This document shows, piece after piece, positions 28,008 to 36,294 of a DNA stretch of 40,179 nt (position 1 is the stretch's first letter; every line of letters starts with the position of its first letter). Origin of the DNA: an uncultured Lachnospiraceae bacterium. GTDB taxonomy: Bacteria; Bacillota; Clostridia; Lachnospirales; Lachnospiraceae. Below the pieces are notes generated by a model that saw nothing but the letters and a program-made list of their open reading frames with translations, did no database searches and had not been told where the DNA came from. A program made the position numbers and the translations under genes. Location of the stretch: positions 61,798-101,976 of the forward strand of contig CAJTSB010000010.1 of NCBI GenBank assembly GCA_910578825.1, written 5' to 3'.

Positions 28008-28253
28008 TTACAGTTTATGGAACAGATCATCAATCTTGGTATTGAAGATCCGGGCTATCGCATATATCTCTTTATCGGTTGCTATCCTGGTCTGTCCCTC
28101 CAATTTAGAAAGAGATGAAAAATTAATATCAACATCCAGCAGCTGCATGTTGATTGCCAGTTCTTTCTGGCTCATTTTATTCAATCTCCGGATTTTTGTA
28201 ACATTTACCCCTATCATGTTTTTGTCTCCAAGTGGTTTCTGTCTTGGTTTCAT
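28008..28253 (-). CDS. small XRE-family regulator
   Basis: 81 residues, nearly all a HTH_3 domain (TKIRRLNKMSQKELAINM, FSSLSKLEGQTR, EIYAIARIFNTKIDDLF). AGGAG lies seven bases before ATG 28253. It is divergent from the acyl-CoA ligase gene, with a perfect 11-bp inverted repeat in between, the usual setting for a repressor of itself and its neighbour. Confidence 0.85.
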   Translation of the reverse strand: MKPRQKPLGDKNMIGVNVTKIRRLNKMSQKELAINMQLLDVDINFSSLSKLEGQTRIATDKEIYAIARIFNTKIDDLFHKL

Positions 28254-28284
28254 ATGAATTCTCCTTGTATCAGCCCTGAAATTA

Positions 28285-28318
28285 TTTTCATTGTATCACA
28301 AAGCCTGTACAATGAAAA
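28285..28318. promoter_or_regulatory. Perfect 11-bp inverted repeat, likely XRE operator
   Basis: TTTTCATTGTA (28285-28295) and TACAATGAAAA (28308-28318), 12-base gap. Each arm holds TACAAT/ATTGTA, a possible -10 for either direction. It lies 32 bases before the XRE ATG. Confidence 0.65.
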
Positions 28319-28409
28319 GTATCGGGACAGGCAATTAGATGGCAAAATTTAGAATTGAAAATGTGATGGATTTGTGATAGAGTAATTTCATATAACAATT
28401 ATATTTTTA

Positions 28410-28428
28410 GTATCCCAGATACGGGACA
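28410..28428. promoter_or_regulatory. Small dyad before the acyl-CoA ligase gene
   Basis: GTATC CCA GATAC followed by GGGACA. A related GTATCGGGAC lies at 28319-28328, next to the larger inverted repeat. Possible second operator; weak evidence. Confidence 0.3.
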
Positions 28429-28451
28429 TAATATAACAGGAGTGTTCCCTA

Positions 28452-29906
28452 ATGAATAGTATTGTTCAGGCTGTCTTTGAACACAGCCTTCTAATTCCGG
28501 AAAAAACAGCCATCGTCGCTGACGATGAGAAAATAAGCTACCGTGAACTAGCGGAAAAAACAGCTATTTTTTCTAATGCTTTAAAATTACATTCTGTCAG
28601 AAAAGGACAGCGTATTGCGATTGAAACACACGATCCGATCGCTTATTTTACAGCCTTTCTGGGGTGTCAGTTATGCAATGCCATCGCCGTCCCCATTGAG
28701 GAACATATTTCCACTTATAAAATGCAGGACATTTTGCAGTCTGTAAAACCGGTTCTGGTTTTTATGCAAAACAACGGCGAATCGTATCGCGACTTTCTAA
28801 CTGACAATGCCCCCTGCGGTAAAGTAACTTATCCGAAAGGCGATACCACAGCCGCCATCATTGCAACCACCGGCACCACCGGCAAACCGGTACTGGTAAC
28901 ACATACCAACAAAAGCATTCTTTCAGAGGCTCAAAACCTTTCCGCGGGAACCAATATCTCCGAAGATACCATACTTTTTTCCAATGTCCCTCATGATCTG
29001 GCATTGGGTTACCGAAGGGTATTTGCAGCGCTCTATATGGGTGCAACAGCCGTTCTTACCCATAAACCTTCGAGCCCGGAATTGTTTGCTGCCTACATAA
29101 AAAAATTTCATATCAATCATTTATCCATTGTCTATTCCAATGTAAATATGCTGCTCGACATCAGTAATTCCAAACTGAGCGAATCGCTGCACCGTCTAAA
29201 TACAATAGAAATCATTGCCGGTTCCATCGCAGCCCCGCAAATCCACTCATTTTGCAGGGAATATCCAGACGCTACGCTTTATAGTGTCTATGGCGCTACA
29301 GAATCGGGGTGTATCCTGATAAATAATGTTTCACAAACTCCTGTAGAAAATTGCCTCGGAAAACCTGCCCTTCATGCTGAAATATCCATAATTGATGAAA
29401 ATGGCTCTCAGATAGAAACACCGCATCAATACGGTTATATTGCAGTCAAGGGGGCAATGAATATGTCCGGTTATTACCACAAAAAAGCCCTCACTGCTAA
29501 AATTATGCACTCTGACTATATTATATTGAATGATATCGGTTATTTCGATGAAGACGGTTTTTATTACTTTGTCAGCCGGGTAGGAGAAGTCATCAATGCG
29601 GGAGAACATAAAGTTATTCCCGGTGATATTGAACGGGCTGTTTCCAATTATGAAGGGATTACAGACTGTGCATGCGCGATACTCACCACAAAGGATTCCA
29701 TTCAGGTTCCCATCCTGTATATCGTCTGCTCCGTGGACGACTTCGATATGGAAAAACTGCAGGATTACTTAACACAGCATCTAGAATCTTATAAATTACC
29801 GGAAAAAATCATTTGCCTGGACAAAATTCCACGTACTGCAACAGGCAAAATCCTTCGAAAATCTCTTGCTATTTCCGAAAAAAAATCAGGACCGTTACTT
29901 AATTAA
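28452..29906 (+). CDS. AMP-forming acyl-CoA synthetase / ligase
   Basis: 484 residues, ANL superfamily. P-loop-like IATTGTTGKPV, A5-type YGATESG, A7/A8 region NDIGYFDEDGFYYFVSRVGEVINAGEHKV and A10 PRTATGKILRKSL with the catalytic Lys. It activates a carboxylate with ATP and transfers it to CoA. The P-loop lacks the usual Lys after GxP. Substrate is not evident; a role in activating the acid from the aldehyde dehydrogenase, or in sulfoacetate-like activation, is inferred from context. Start at ATG 28452 with AGGAG twelve bases upstream, which is long. Confidence 0.85.
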   Translation: MNSIVQAVFEHSLLIPEKTAIVADDEKISYRELAEKTAIFSNALKLHSVRKGQRIAIETHDPIAYFTAFLGCQLCNAIAVPIEEHISTYKMQDILQSVKPVLVFMQNNGESYRDFLTDNAPCGKVTYPKGDTTAAIIATTGTTGKPVLVTHTNKSILSEAQNLSAGTNISEDTILFSNVPHDLALGYRRVFAALYMGATAVLTHKPSSPELFAAYIKKFHINHLSIVYSNVNMLLDISNSKLSESLHRLNTIEIIAGSIAAPQIHSFCREYPDATLYSVYGATESGCILINNVSQTPVENCLGKPALHAEISIIDENGSQIETPHQYGYIAVKGAMNMSGYYHKKALTAKIMHSDYIILNDIGYFDEDGFYYFVSRVGEVINAGEHKVIPGDIERAVSNYEGITDCACAILTTKDSIQVPILYIVCSVDDFDMEKLQDYLTQHLESYKLPEKIICLDKIPRTATGKILRKSLAISEKKSGPLLN

Positions 29907-29933
29907 ATCAAAGCAACGGTCCTTTACTATTAT
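29888..29933. terminator. Bidirectional terminator between convergent ligase and GRE genes
   Basis: Nine-bp stem AGGACCGTT / AACGGTCCT (29888-29896 with 29915-29923). On the minus strand it is followed by GA and eight T; on the plus strand by a T-rich tail. Confidence 0.75.
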
Positions 29934-29943
29934 ATTTTACTTT

Positions 29944-32457
29944 TTATGAAAATGCCAGTTCTGTCCGGCGGATCAAATCCATCTGCAGAGGTCTGCCCAA
30001 CTCCACAAAATACGCGCTGTACCCTGCCACCCTTACAAGCATATCTCTGTAATTCTCCGGTGTTTCCATGGCTGCCTTCATCATCTCATTACTCATAATG
30101 TTAAACTGGCAGTGCATCCCGCCTTTCTCCAGATAAGTACCGATAAATCCTACCAGATTTTCCCTTCCTTCCAAACCTGCAACACACTCCGGCGGGAATT
30201 TCCAGTTCAGAAGCGTTCCGTTTGTGGCAAGACTGTGGTCCGCCTTTGTTACAGAATTCGCAATTGCCGTAGGTCCGCTGATATCGTGGGACGCCGCCTT
30301 TGTATGAACCGGTCCCATATTATCCGAGATAGGCTCCCCGCTTTTTCTGCCATCCAAAGAAGCACCGAGATCCATACCCAATCCTACATTTGCATTTACC
30401 GTATATACACCTGGGCAGAAATATCCTCCCCGTGGATTTTTCCTTCCCGTAATGTTTTGGCAATAGCACTCAAACACCTTTTTAAACAGGTCATCCGCAT
30501 AATCATCATCATTTCCATAATGATGTACTTTGCTGCTATTTACCAACGCATACAGGATATCATGCCCTTCCCAGTTATCCCGCACTGCCGACAGCAACTC
30601 TTCGCCGGTATAACGTTTTTCATCAAAAACGAGTTGTTTTATCGTCGAAAGGATATCCGCACATGTTCCAATCCCGCTTGCCTGAGGACCGGTAAAATTA
30701 AATCTTGTACCTCCCTCGCCCAAATCTTTGCCGGATTCCATACAACCTTCAAAGAACGCAGAGGCATACGGCAAAGGCTTGCGCTCCTTCTGTATCTCAT
30801 CTATCAGATTCAGCCCGCTGCACATCTGTTCTGTCCAGAACTGCATCTGTTTATCAAAACCTGCCAAAACCTCGTCTATATTCTGAAGATTTGGAAGATA
30901 TCCGGTATCGGGTCCTAATGTCTTTCCGTCTCCTGCACACTCCCGGTATCGGGGACAATTTGTGCTGCAGTCAATACACCGCCCACCGTTCAATGCAAGT
31001 TCCATCACCTTGGCAATATTCATATAAGCCGCATCATGATATCCATACTCCCTGCCTGGAAGATCCGGTTCCACACAGCCCACTACTGCATAATCTCTTG
31101 CCTGAGAAAGGCTCATCCCTTTGCGCTGCATGGCCTTAACTGCCACTTCATCATTAAAAATCTTCGGATGCCCGTAACCGGCACGGATACACTCTACCAC
31201 TTTTACTTTCAGCTCGTAAGGGGTATTTTTGTGCATCCGGACACATACCCAGGGATTTATCATTCTGGTATGTACAGACGCCTCCAACATCATGAAGGTC
31301 AAATCATTTGTCACATCTTCCCCGCGCTCGTCCACGCCGCCAATGGTAAGGCTTTCTCCGCCCCAGCCTCTGCCGTTGCGTACCCTCACGGTCATCCTGT
31401 CCTTTAATTTGGAGGGATTACCCATCTTCACATAGGCACATTCCAACAATTCCTGCGCAAATTCTTTATCAATCACGTGGTTTTCCATATCACTTTTATA
31501 GTAAGGATAAAGCCATTGATCCATCCGCCCATAAGACACGGAATGCCCATTAGATTCAATGAGCGTAATCGTAGTCGCAAAATGCCAGAGCTGTATGGCC
31601 TGCCACATGGTTTTTGCCGGTCCTCCCGCAATCTGCCTGCAGTTTGCCGCAATCTGTTTCAATTCCTCTTTCCTGACAGGATTCTCTTCCTGCCCGCTGC
31701 GCTGCTCTGCCAATTCGGCATAGCGGCTGATATAGGTACACGCTGCCCTTAACTCAATCAACATGGCTTCGTAGAATTCCTTTTTTTCCACGTATTCACT
31801 GTCTGCCGGATCCAAAGCGGCAAGATACTCTTCTGCTTCCGCAATCAATCCCTGATATCCCACGCGCAAAAGCTTTTCATAGTTCATCACAAAATGTCCT
31901 ACGCCGCCAAAATGATACAGGTTGGTCATATATACCTTTTTTCCCATCTCACAGCCTTTTTTCTGATCCTCCGTGAGATTTGCCTCCACCGCATCTGCAA
32001 TGGTCTTTCCTCGCCAGAATTCCAACAGTTCCAACAATTCCTCTTTGTCTTCGTCTGTAATATAAAACTTATCATGATCCCTCTGGTCAAACGGATGGTT
32101 GCGCAGCTCATCTATGATCCATTCCACGGAAAACTCCGGATAAATTGGAGCCGCCTTGGCCGGAGCTGCAAGCTCACCTGCCAGAAGTTCATCCTCATAC
32201 AAATCAATATCCACATGTTCTAATATATTCTTAAGAGAATATGCCGTCTTAAGCTTTGCAGACAGTTGTGGATTTTCCTTATAAGTCTGGGTGATAAGCC
32301 GCGCCCTCTGAATATCAATGTTAAACTTCCGGTCCAGAAACACCTTTCTTAACCTATTCACGCGTTCATAAGGGGAAAAGCCCTCATGTCCCACTTTATA
32401 CCCAACCCCATAATGTTTATCAAACGTTTCTGTGCCAATAGGCTTTCTATCATTCAT
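29944..32457 (-). CDS. glycyl radical enzyme, dehydratase/lyase class, substrate unknown
   Basis: 837 residues, PFL-like. Thiyl Cys461 in GCVEP, catalytic Glu463, HDAA with Asp475 (14 residues after the Cys, as in B12-independent glycerol dehydratase C433/D447), His188 in GVGH and His305 in NGHS, and the radical Gly812 in RVAGYSAYF. These features put it with radical eliminases (diol dehydratase, HypD, isethionate/DHPS sulfite-lyases) rather than with formate lyase. The sulfonate importer nearby suggests a sulfonate, but the Arg/Gln pair I recall from isethionate lyase is not evident near His188, so the substrate stays open. ATG overlaps the activase stop by one base (TAATG). Oxygen-sensitive, hence an anaerobe. 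Confidence 0.88.
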   Translation of the reverse strand: MNDRKPIGTETFDKHYGVGYKVGHEGFSPYERVNRLRKVFLDRKFNIDIQRARLITQTYKENPQLSAKLKTAYSLKNILEHVDIDLYEDELLAGELAAPAKAAPIYPEFSVEWIIDELRNHPFDQRDHDKFYITDEDKEELLELLEFWRGKTIADAVEANLTEDQKKGCEMGKKVYMTNLYHFGGVGHFVMNYEKLLRVGYQGLIAEAEEYLAALDPADSEYVEKKEFYEAMLIELRAACTYISRYAELAEQRSGQEENPVRKEELKQIAANCRQIAGGPAKTMWQAIQLWHFATTITLIESNGHSVSYGRMDQWLYPYYKSDMENHVIDKEFAQELLECAYVKMGNPSKLKDRMTVRVRNGRGWGGESLTIGGVDERGEDVTNDLTFMMLEASVHTRMINPWVCVRMHKNTPYELKVKVVECIRAGYGHPKIFNDEVAVKAMQRKGMSLSQARDYAVVGCVEPDLPGREYGYHDAAYMNIAKVMELALNGGRCIDCSTNCPRYRECAGDGKTLGPDTGYLPNLQNIDEVLAGFDKQMQFWTEQMCSGLNLIDEIQKERKPLPYASAFFEGCMESGKDLGEGGTRFNFTGPQASGIGTCADILSTIKQLVFDEKRYTGEELLSAVRDNWEGHDILYALVNSSKVHHYGNDDDYADDLFKKVFECYCQNITGRKNPRGGYFCPGVYTVNANVGLGMDLGASLDGRKSGEPISDNMGPVHTKAASHDISGPTAIANSVTKADHSLATNGTLLNWKFPPECVAGLEGRENLVGFIGTYLEKGGMHCQFNIMSNEMMKAAMETPENYRDMLVRVAGYSAYFVELGRPLQMDLIRRTELAFS

Positions 32458-33416
32458 TATCTGGTTCCCTCCTTTGTGGCAGTGCCAACTTTACATACAA
32501 TGCCTCTGCCTTGAAAATAATCACAAAAGTTTTTCACTTTTAATGTGAATTCATCCCTGTCAAATGTCAATCCTTCCATAGGATACTCAAGATCCAGGGA
32601 TTTGTATTTTTCTTCACCCAGCCGCAGGAATTCCAACAACTGCAATTCCTCCACCCTGTTATGGAGCTTATGCAAAATAAAATCAGCAGAAGCTTCCATA
32701 TTTTCCTTCGAATCATTTACACCGGGAATCACTGGTATCCGCACAATCAGGGGCTTTCCCAGACTGGCCAGTCGTTGCATATTATCCAGTATCCGGGTAT
32801 TGGACACTCCTGTATAGGTTTCATGCATGGCAGAATCCATATGCTTTAAATCCGTAATAAATAAATCCGTATCCGGCAAAATCTCCTCCACCGAGTTCCA
32901 ATCGGCATAAAGCGTCGTTTCCACACAGGTATGTATGCCGCATTTCCTACACTCCTTCAATAAATCTGATACAAATGAAACCTGCATCAGCGGTTCGCCT
33001 CCGGACAGAGTAACGCCTCCGTCGGAACTATTATAATAAGAAACATCTCTCAAAATGGTGTCCATTGCCTCAGCCACGGACATCTGCCTGCCCCATCTCT
33101 TAACCGCATCTGCAGGACATGACTCCGTGCATTTCATGCAATTTATACATTGCGTCCTGTCAATTGCAGACAATTTATGCTCCGCAAAAACCAGACTTTC
33201 TTTGTTTTCACAAGAGTCCACACAACATCCGCATTTATCCCTTCCTATACATTTTACAGGATATATCCCGGGTTGCGGAGTAACTTTATGGCTTTCAGGA
33301 TTTCCGCACCACCTGCATCGTAAGGGACATCCCTTCAGAAATAATTCGGTTCGAATCCCCGGACCATCATGTATGGTATAACGCTGTATATTAAAAATAA
33401 TACCGGATCCTGGCAT
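32457..33416 (-). CDS. glycyl radical enzyme activase (radical SAM)
   Basis: 319 residues. Radical-SAM motif Cys30, Cys34, Cys37 (CPLRCRWC), then a two-cluster ferredoxin insert with CGCCVDSC and CINCMKCTESC, SGGEPLMQ and a TIM-barrel C-terminus. It abstracts hydrogen to install the glycyl radical in the enzyme encoded next. GAGGAG lies six bases before ATG 33416. First gene of the two-gene operon. Confidence 0.95.
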   Translation of the reverse strand: MPGSGIIFNIQRYTIHDGPGIRTELFLKGCPLRCRWCGNPESHKVTPQPGIYPVKCIGRDKCGCCVDSCENKESLVFAEHKLSAIDRTQCINCMKCTESCPADAVKRWGRQMSVAEAMDTILRDVSYYNSSDGGVTLSGGEPLMQVSFVSDLLKECRKCGIHTCVETTLYADWNSVEEILPDTDLFITDLKHMDSAMHETYTGVSNTRILDNMQRLASLGKPLIVRIPVIPGVNDSKENMEASADFILHKLHNRVEELQLLEFLRLGEEKYKSLDLEYPMEGLTFDRDEFTLKVKNFCDYFQGRGIVCKVGTATKEGTR

Positions 33417-33455
33417 CAGTTTCTCCTCACTTCACCTTATCTTAATTGCAACTGT

Positions 33456-33549
33456 ATTCTAATATCAATTTATTACTGTTTAATTCTTTTTTGGAATTAT
33501 AATATTATTTTTTAATAATTTTATATTTATAATTCTATTTTAGAATTAT
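33456..33549. promoter_or_regulatory. AT-rich divergent control region with several palindromes
   Basis: Between the activase (minus) and the ABC permease (plus). It holds ATTCTAATATCAATT (33456-33470, shared with 26442-26457), TAATTC/GAATTA (33481-33499), and a perfect 9-bp inverted repeat ATAATTCTA / TAGAATTAT (33529-33549). The repeated TAATTC/GAATTA half-sites suggest several sites for one regulator. No obvious -35/-10 pair could be chosen in such AT-rich sequence. Confidence 0.5.
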
Positions 33550-33623
33550 TCCATAAAATATCTATGCTATTTTAGCAACTGGAATTCCAAATAATAGTCA
33601 TAAGAGAAAGGTGGTAGACATAT

Positions 33624-34388
33624 ATGAACAAGGCAGCTGCAAAAAAAGCAGGATACTTTGCCGAATATATTGTCCTTGTTGCTACAATTATAGGCGTGTG
33701 GATTATAATGGGCAGCAGTGGAAAACTAAATCCTATTATAATGCCGTCCCCCTCCAAAGTAGGCAGTACCATCCTATCATTGATACAAAACGGCGAACTC
33801 TGGGAAAACCTGGGAATAAGTGTGCTAAGAGTTCTGCAGGGATACCTGCTTGCCTCCGTGCTGGGAATTATTGCAGGCATCCTGATTGGTCTTTCCAGAC
33901 ATCTTGACCGACTGACGGAACTGCTGATACAGGTTATCAAGCCTATCCCCCCCATTGCCTGGATTCCGCTTGTCATACTATGGTTTGGGATTGGAGAAAG
34001 CGGCAAAATCTTTTTAATCTTTTTGGGCGGATTTTTTACTATTTTAATCAATGTCATTGATGGAATACACCAGACAGACACGAAATTAATCGAAGTTTCC
34101 AAATCAATGGAAACACCCTTTTTCAAACATATATTCACGATGGTCATCCCCAGCGCGCTGCCTAATATCTTTACTGGCCTGCGCACAGGATTAAGTTCCT
34201 GCTGGATGTGCGTGGTTGCCGCAGAGCTTGTCTCTTCTACAACCGGACTCGGCTATTTGATTATGAATGCGCGACAGTTTGGAAAAACAGATGTTGTAAT
34301 TGTCGGTATGCTTACGATTGGCATTATCGGAAAAATTATGGACTCACTTTTGAAACTCATTGAAAAACTTATCATCCGTTGGAATTGA
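33624..34388 (+). CDS. sulfonate/taurine-type ABC transporter permease
   Basis: 254 residues, SsuC/TauC (BPD_transp_1) family: six hydrophobic segments and the EAA-loop region SKSMETPFFKHIFTMVIPSALP. Inner-membrane channel of an importer with the ATPase and lipoprotein that follow. AAAGGTGG precedes ATG 33624. The family also contains nitrate and pyrimidine importers, so the substrate class is likely but not certain. Confidence 0.88.
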   Translation: MNKAAAKKAGYFAEYIVLVATIIGVWIIMGSSGKLNPIIMPSPSKVGSTILSLIQNGELWENLGISVLRVLQGYLLASVLGIIAGILIGLSRHLDRLTELLIQVIKPIPPIAWIPLVILWFGIGESGKIFLIFLGGFFTILINVIDGIHQTDTKLIEVSKSMETPFFKHIFTMVIPSALPNIFTGLRTGLSSCWMCVVAAELVSSTTGLGYLIMNARQFGKTDVVIVGMLTIGIIGKIMDSLLKLIEKLIIRWN

Positions 34389-34398
34389 GGTATGTAAT

Positions 34399-35178
34399 AT
34401 GGCAATCAGCGAAAATGAAAATAATTATATTACCGTGAAGGGACTACATAAGTATTTCAGCCAGAGGGACAGTGAACAGATGCACATCCTTGATGACATC
34501 AATTTCAGTGTAAAAAAAGGCGAAGTCATCTGTATCGTAGGTTCAAGCGGATGCGGTAAAAGTACCCTGCTCCGTGCAATTTGCGGGCTTGATGCGGAAC
34601 ATGAAGGAACCGTGTTGATTGATGGAATAGAGATCACCAAACCGGACAAGCACAGGGGCATGGTATTTCAGGAACACCGGCTTTTCCCGTGGCTTACCGT
34701 AGAACAGAATGTAGGATATGCCCTGAATAATGTTTCCAGGGAGGACAAAAAAAGGAAAGTCCAGCATTATATCGACCTTGTAGGGTTAAATGGGTTTGAG
34801 AAATCTTATCCCCGTGAACTTTCCGGCGGCATGGCGCAGCGCGCAGGCATTGCAAGGGCGCTTGTCAACAAACCTTCGGTTCTTTTTCTGGATGAACCGT
34901 TCGGCGCCTTAGATGCATTTACAAAAATATCCATGCAGAAAGAGTTAAAGAAAATTCAGAAAAAATCCCATACAACAATGCTGCTTGTAACCCATGACAT
35001 TGATGAGGCCGTATATCTGGCAGACCGGATCATTGTCATGTCCGAAAGACCGGGCAGAATCAGGCGCATTGTTCCTGTCGACCTTCCCAAACACCGGGAT
35101 CGAAACAGTTATGAATTTGTAGAAATCCGTAAAATTATCTACAACGAATTTTTCAATGAAAATCCAAATGAAGAATAA
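34399..35178 (+). CDS. sulfonate/taurine-type ABC transporter ATPase
   Basis: 259 residues from ATG 34399 with GAGG eight bases upstream; the longer frame from a TTG at 34360 overlaps the permease and is rejected. Walker A GSSGCGKST, Q-loop FQEHRLFPW, signature LSGGMAQRAGIARAL, Walker B VLFLDEPFGALD, H-loop THD. SsuB/TauB/NrtD family. Ten bases after the permease stop. Confidence 0.92.
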   Translation: MAISENENNYITVKGLHKYFSQRDSEQMHILDDINFSVKKGEVICIVGSSGCGKSTLLRAICGLDAEHEGTVLIDGIEITKPDKHRGMVFQEHRLFPWLTVEQNVGYALNNVSREDKKRKVQHYIDLVGLNGFEKSYPRELSGGMAQRAGIARALVNKPSVLFLDEPFGALDAFTKISMQKELKKIQKKSHTTMLLVTHDIDEAVYLADRIIVMSERPGRIRRIVPVDLPKHRDRNSYEFVEIRKIIYNEFFNENPNEE

Positions 35179-35230
35179 CATAAACTATATGCGCACATCT
35201 GCATATATAGCACCTGAAAGGAGTTTGAAA

Positions 35231-36259
35231 ATGAAAAAATCACGTATTTTATCTTTTTTTACTGTATTGGCAATCGGAAGCAGCTTGCTGGCCGGCTGCG
35301 GGTCTTCATCCCCAAACGAGTCCTCAACTGCTGACAACAAAAATGACAATTCTTCCGTTGTAAACATTGCCATCCAGCCTTCCGCTGCATTTGTACCACT
35401 GTATGTTGCCCGTGAAAACGGTTGGATTGAAGAAGCGTTGAAAGATCAGGGAATTGAAGTAGTCTGGAACGATTTCGAATCCGGTCCGCCCATGAACGAA
35501 TCTCTTGCATCCGGCAGTTCTGATATCGGAGTTATGGGCGATGTGCCTACGGTTTCTTCCATCGCTGCCGGACAGGATAATGAGATCATTGCCATGGCCG
35601 CTGATGGAGCAAAATCATACGCCATGCTTGTAAGCGCTGATTCCACCATCACCTCACCCGCCGATTTAAAAGGGAAAAAAATCGGCACGACTGTTGGCTC
35701 AACCGGACACAACTTAACGGACAAGCTTCTGGCGCAAAATAACCTTGATATTAATTCTGATGTCGAACTTGTCAATATAGCAACCGGTGACGCCGCATCC
35801 GTTCTATCCACCGGTGCCGTTGACGCTGTTGCCATCTGGGAGCCAAATGTGACAAGACTTGTTGCAGACGGAACAGCAAAAATTATCGGAGAAGGACCTG
35901 ACTGTGGACTGCTCGGTGTCAACCCCATTATTGCAAGGGCAGAATATGCACAGAACCATCCGGAAGTCATCCGCGTGATTATTGAGCAGTATGCAAGAGG
36001 CGTTGCCGCACTTGATAATCTTGATGAAGAAACAAAAAACAAAGTTGCGAAAGACCTTTCCCTTGATGCAGACCTTCTGTCAGACGTTACTGCGAAGTAT
36101 GACTACACGGTAGTAATTTCTGACGCAGACATTGAAAATTTACAGGATACCATAGCTTTCCTTGTGAAAATCGGAAATCTTGAAAAAGAGTATTCCATTG
36201 ATGATTATGTAAAAAAGGAATATGTGGAAAATGCCGATATTGCGCAATATATCAAATAA
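35231..36259 (+). CDS. SsuA/TauA-type substrate-binding lipoprotein
   Basis: 342 residues from ATG 35231 with AAAGGAG seven bases upstream; a longer frame from 35156 overlaps the ATPase gene. Lipobox LLAGC (Cys23), then an NMT1/SsuA periplasmic-binding fold (~50-330) with GPPMNESLASGSSDIGVMGDVP and KGKKIGTTVGST, the pattern of aliphatic sulfonate binders. It captures the substrate outside the cell for the permease and ATPase. Confidence 0.9.
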   Translation: MKKSRILSFFTVLAIGSSLLAGCGSSSPNESSTADNKNDNSSVVNIAIQPSAAFVPLYVARENGWIEEALKDQGIEVVWNDFESGPPMNESLASGSSDIGVMGDVPTVSSIAAGQDNEIIAMAADGAKSYAMLVSADSTITSPADLKGKKIGTTVGSTGHNLTDKLLAQNNLDINSDVELVNIATGDAASVLSTGAVDAVAIWEPNVTRLVADGTAKIIGEGPDCGLLGVNPIIARAEYAQNHPEVIRVIIEQYARGVAALDNLDEETKNKVAKDLSLDADLLSDVTAKYDYTVVISDADIENLQDTIAFLVKIGNLEKEYSIDDYVKKEYVENADIAQYIK

Positions 36260-36294
36260 CTGTATCAAAACAGTTCATGCAACTTATACAATTC

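Noticed and set aside
28942..32457. Firm assignment of the glycyl radical enzyme as isethionate sulfite-lyase
   Set aside because: The importer type points to sulfonates, but the sequence near His188 looks more like dehydratases and the expected sulfonate-binding pair is not evident.
33572..34186. 204-codon minus-strand frame
   Set aside because: Antisense to the ABC permease, without a ribosome site or recognisable protein.
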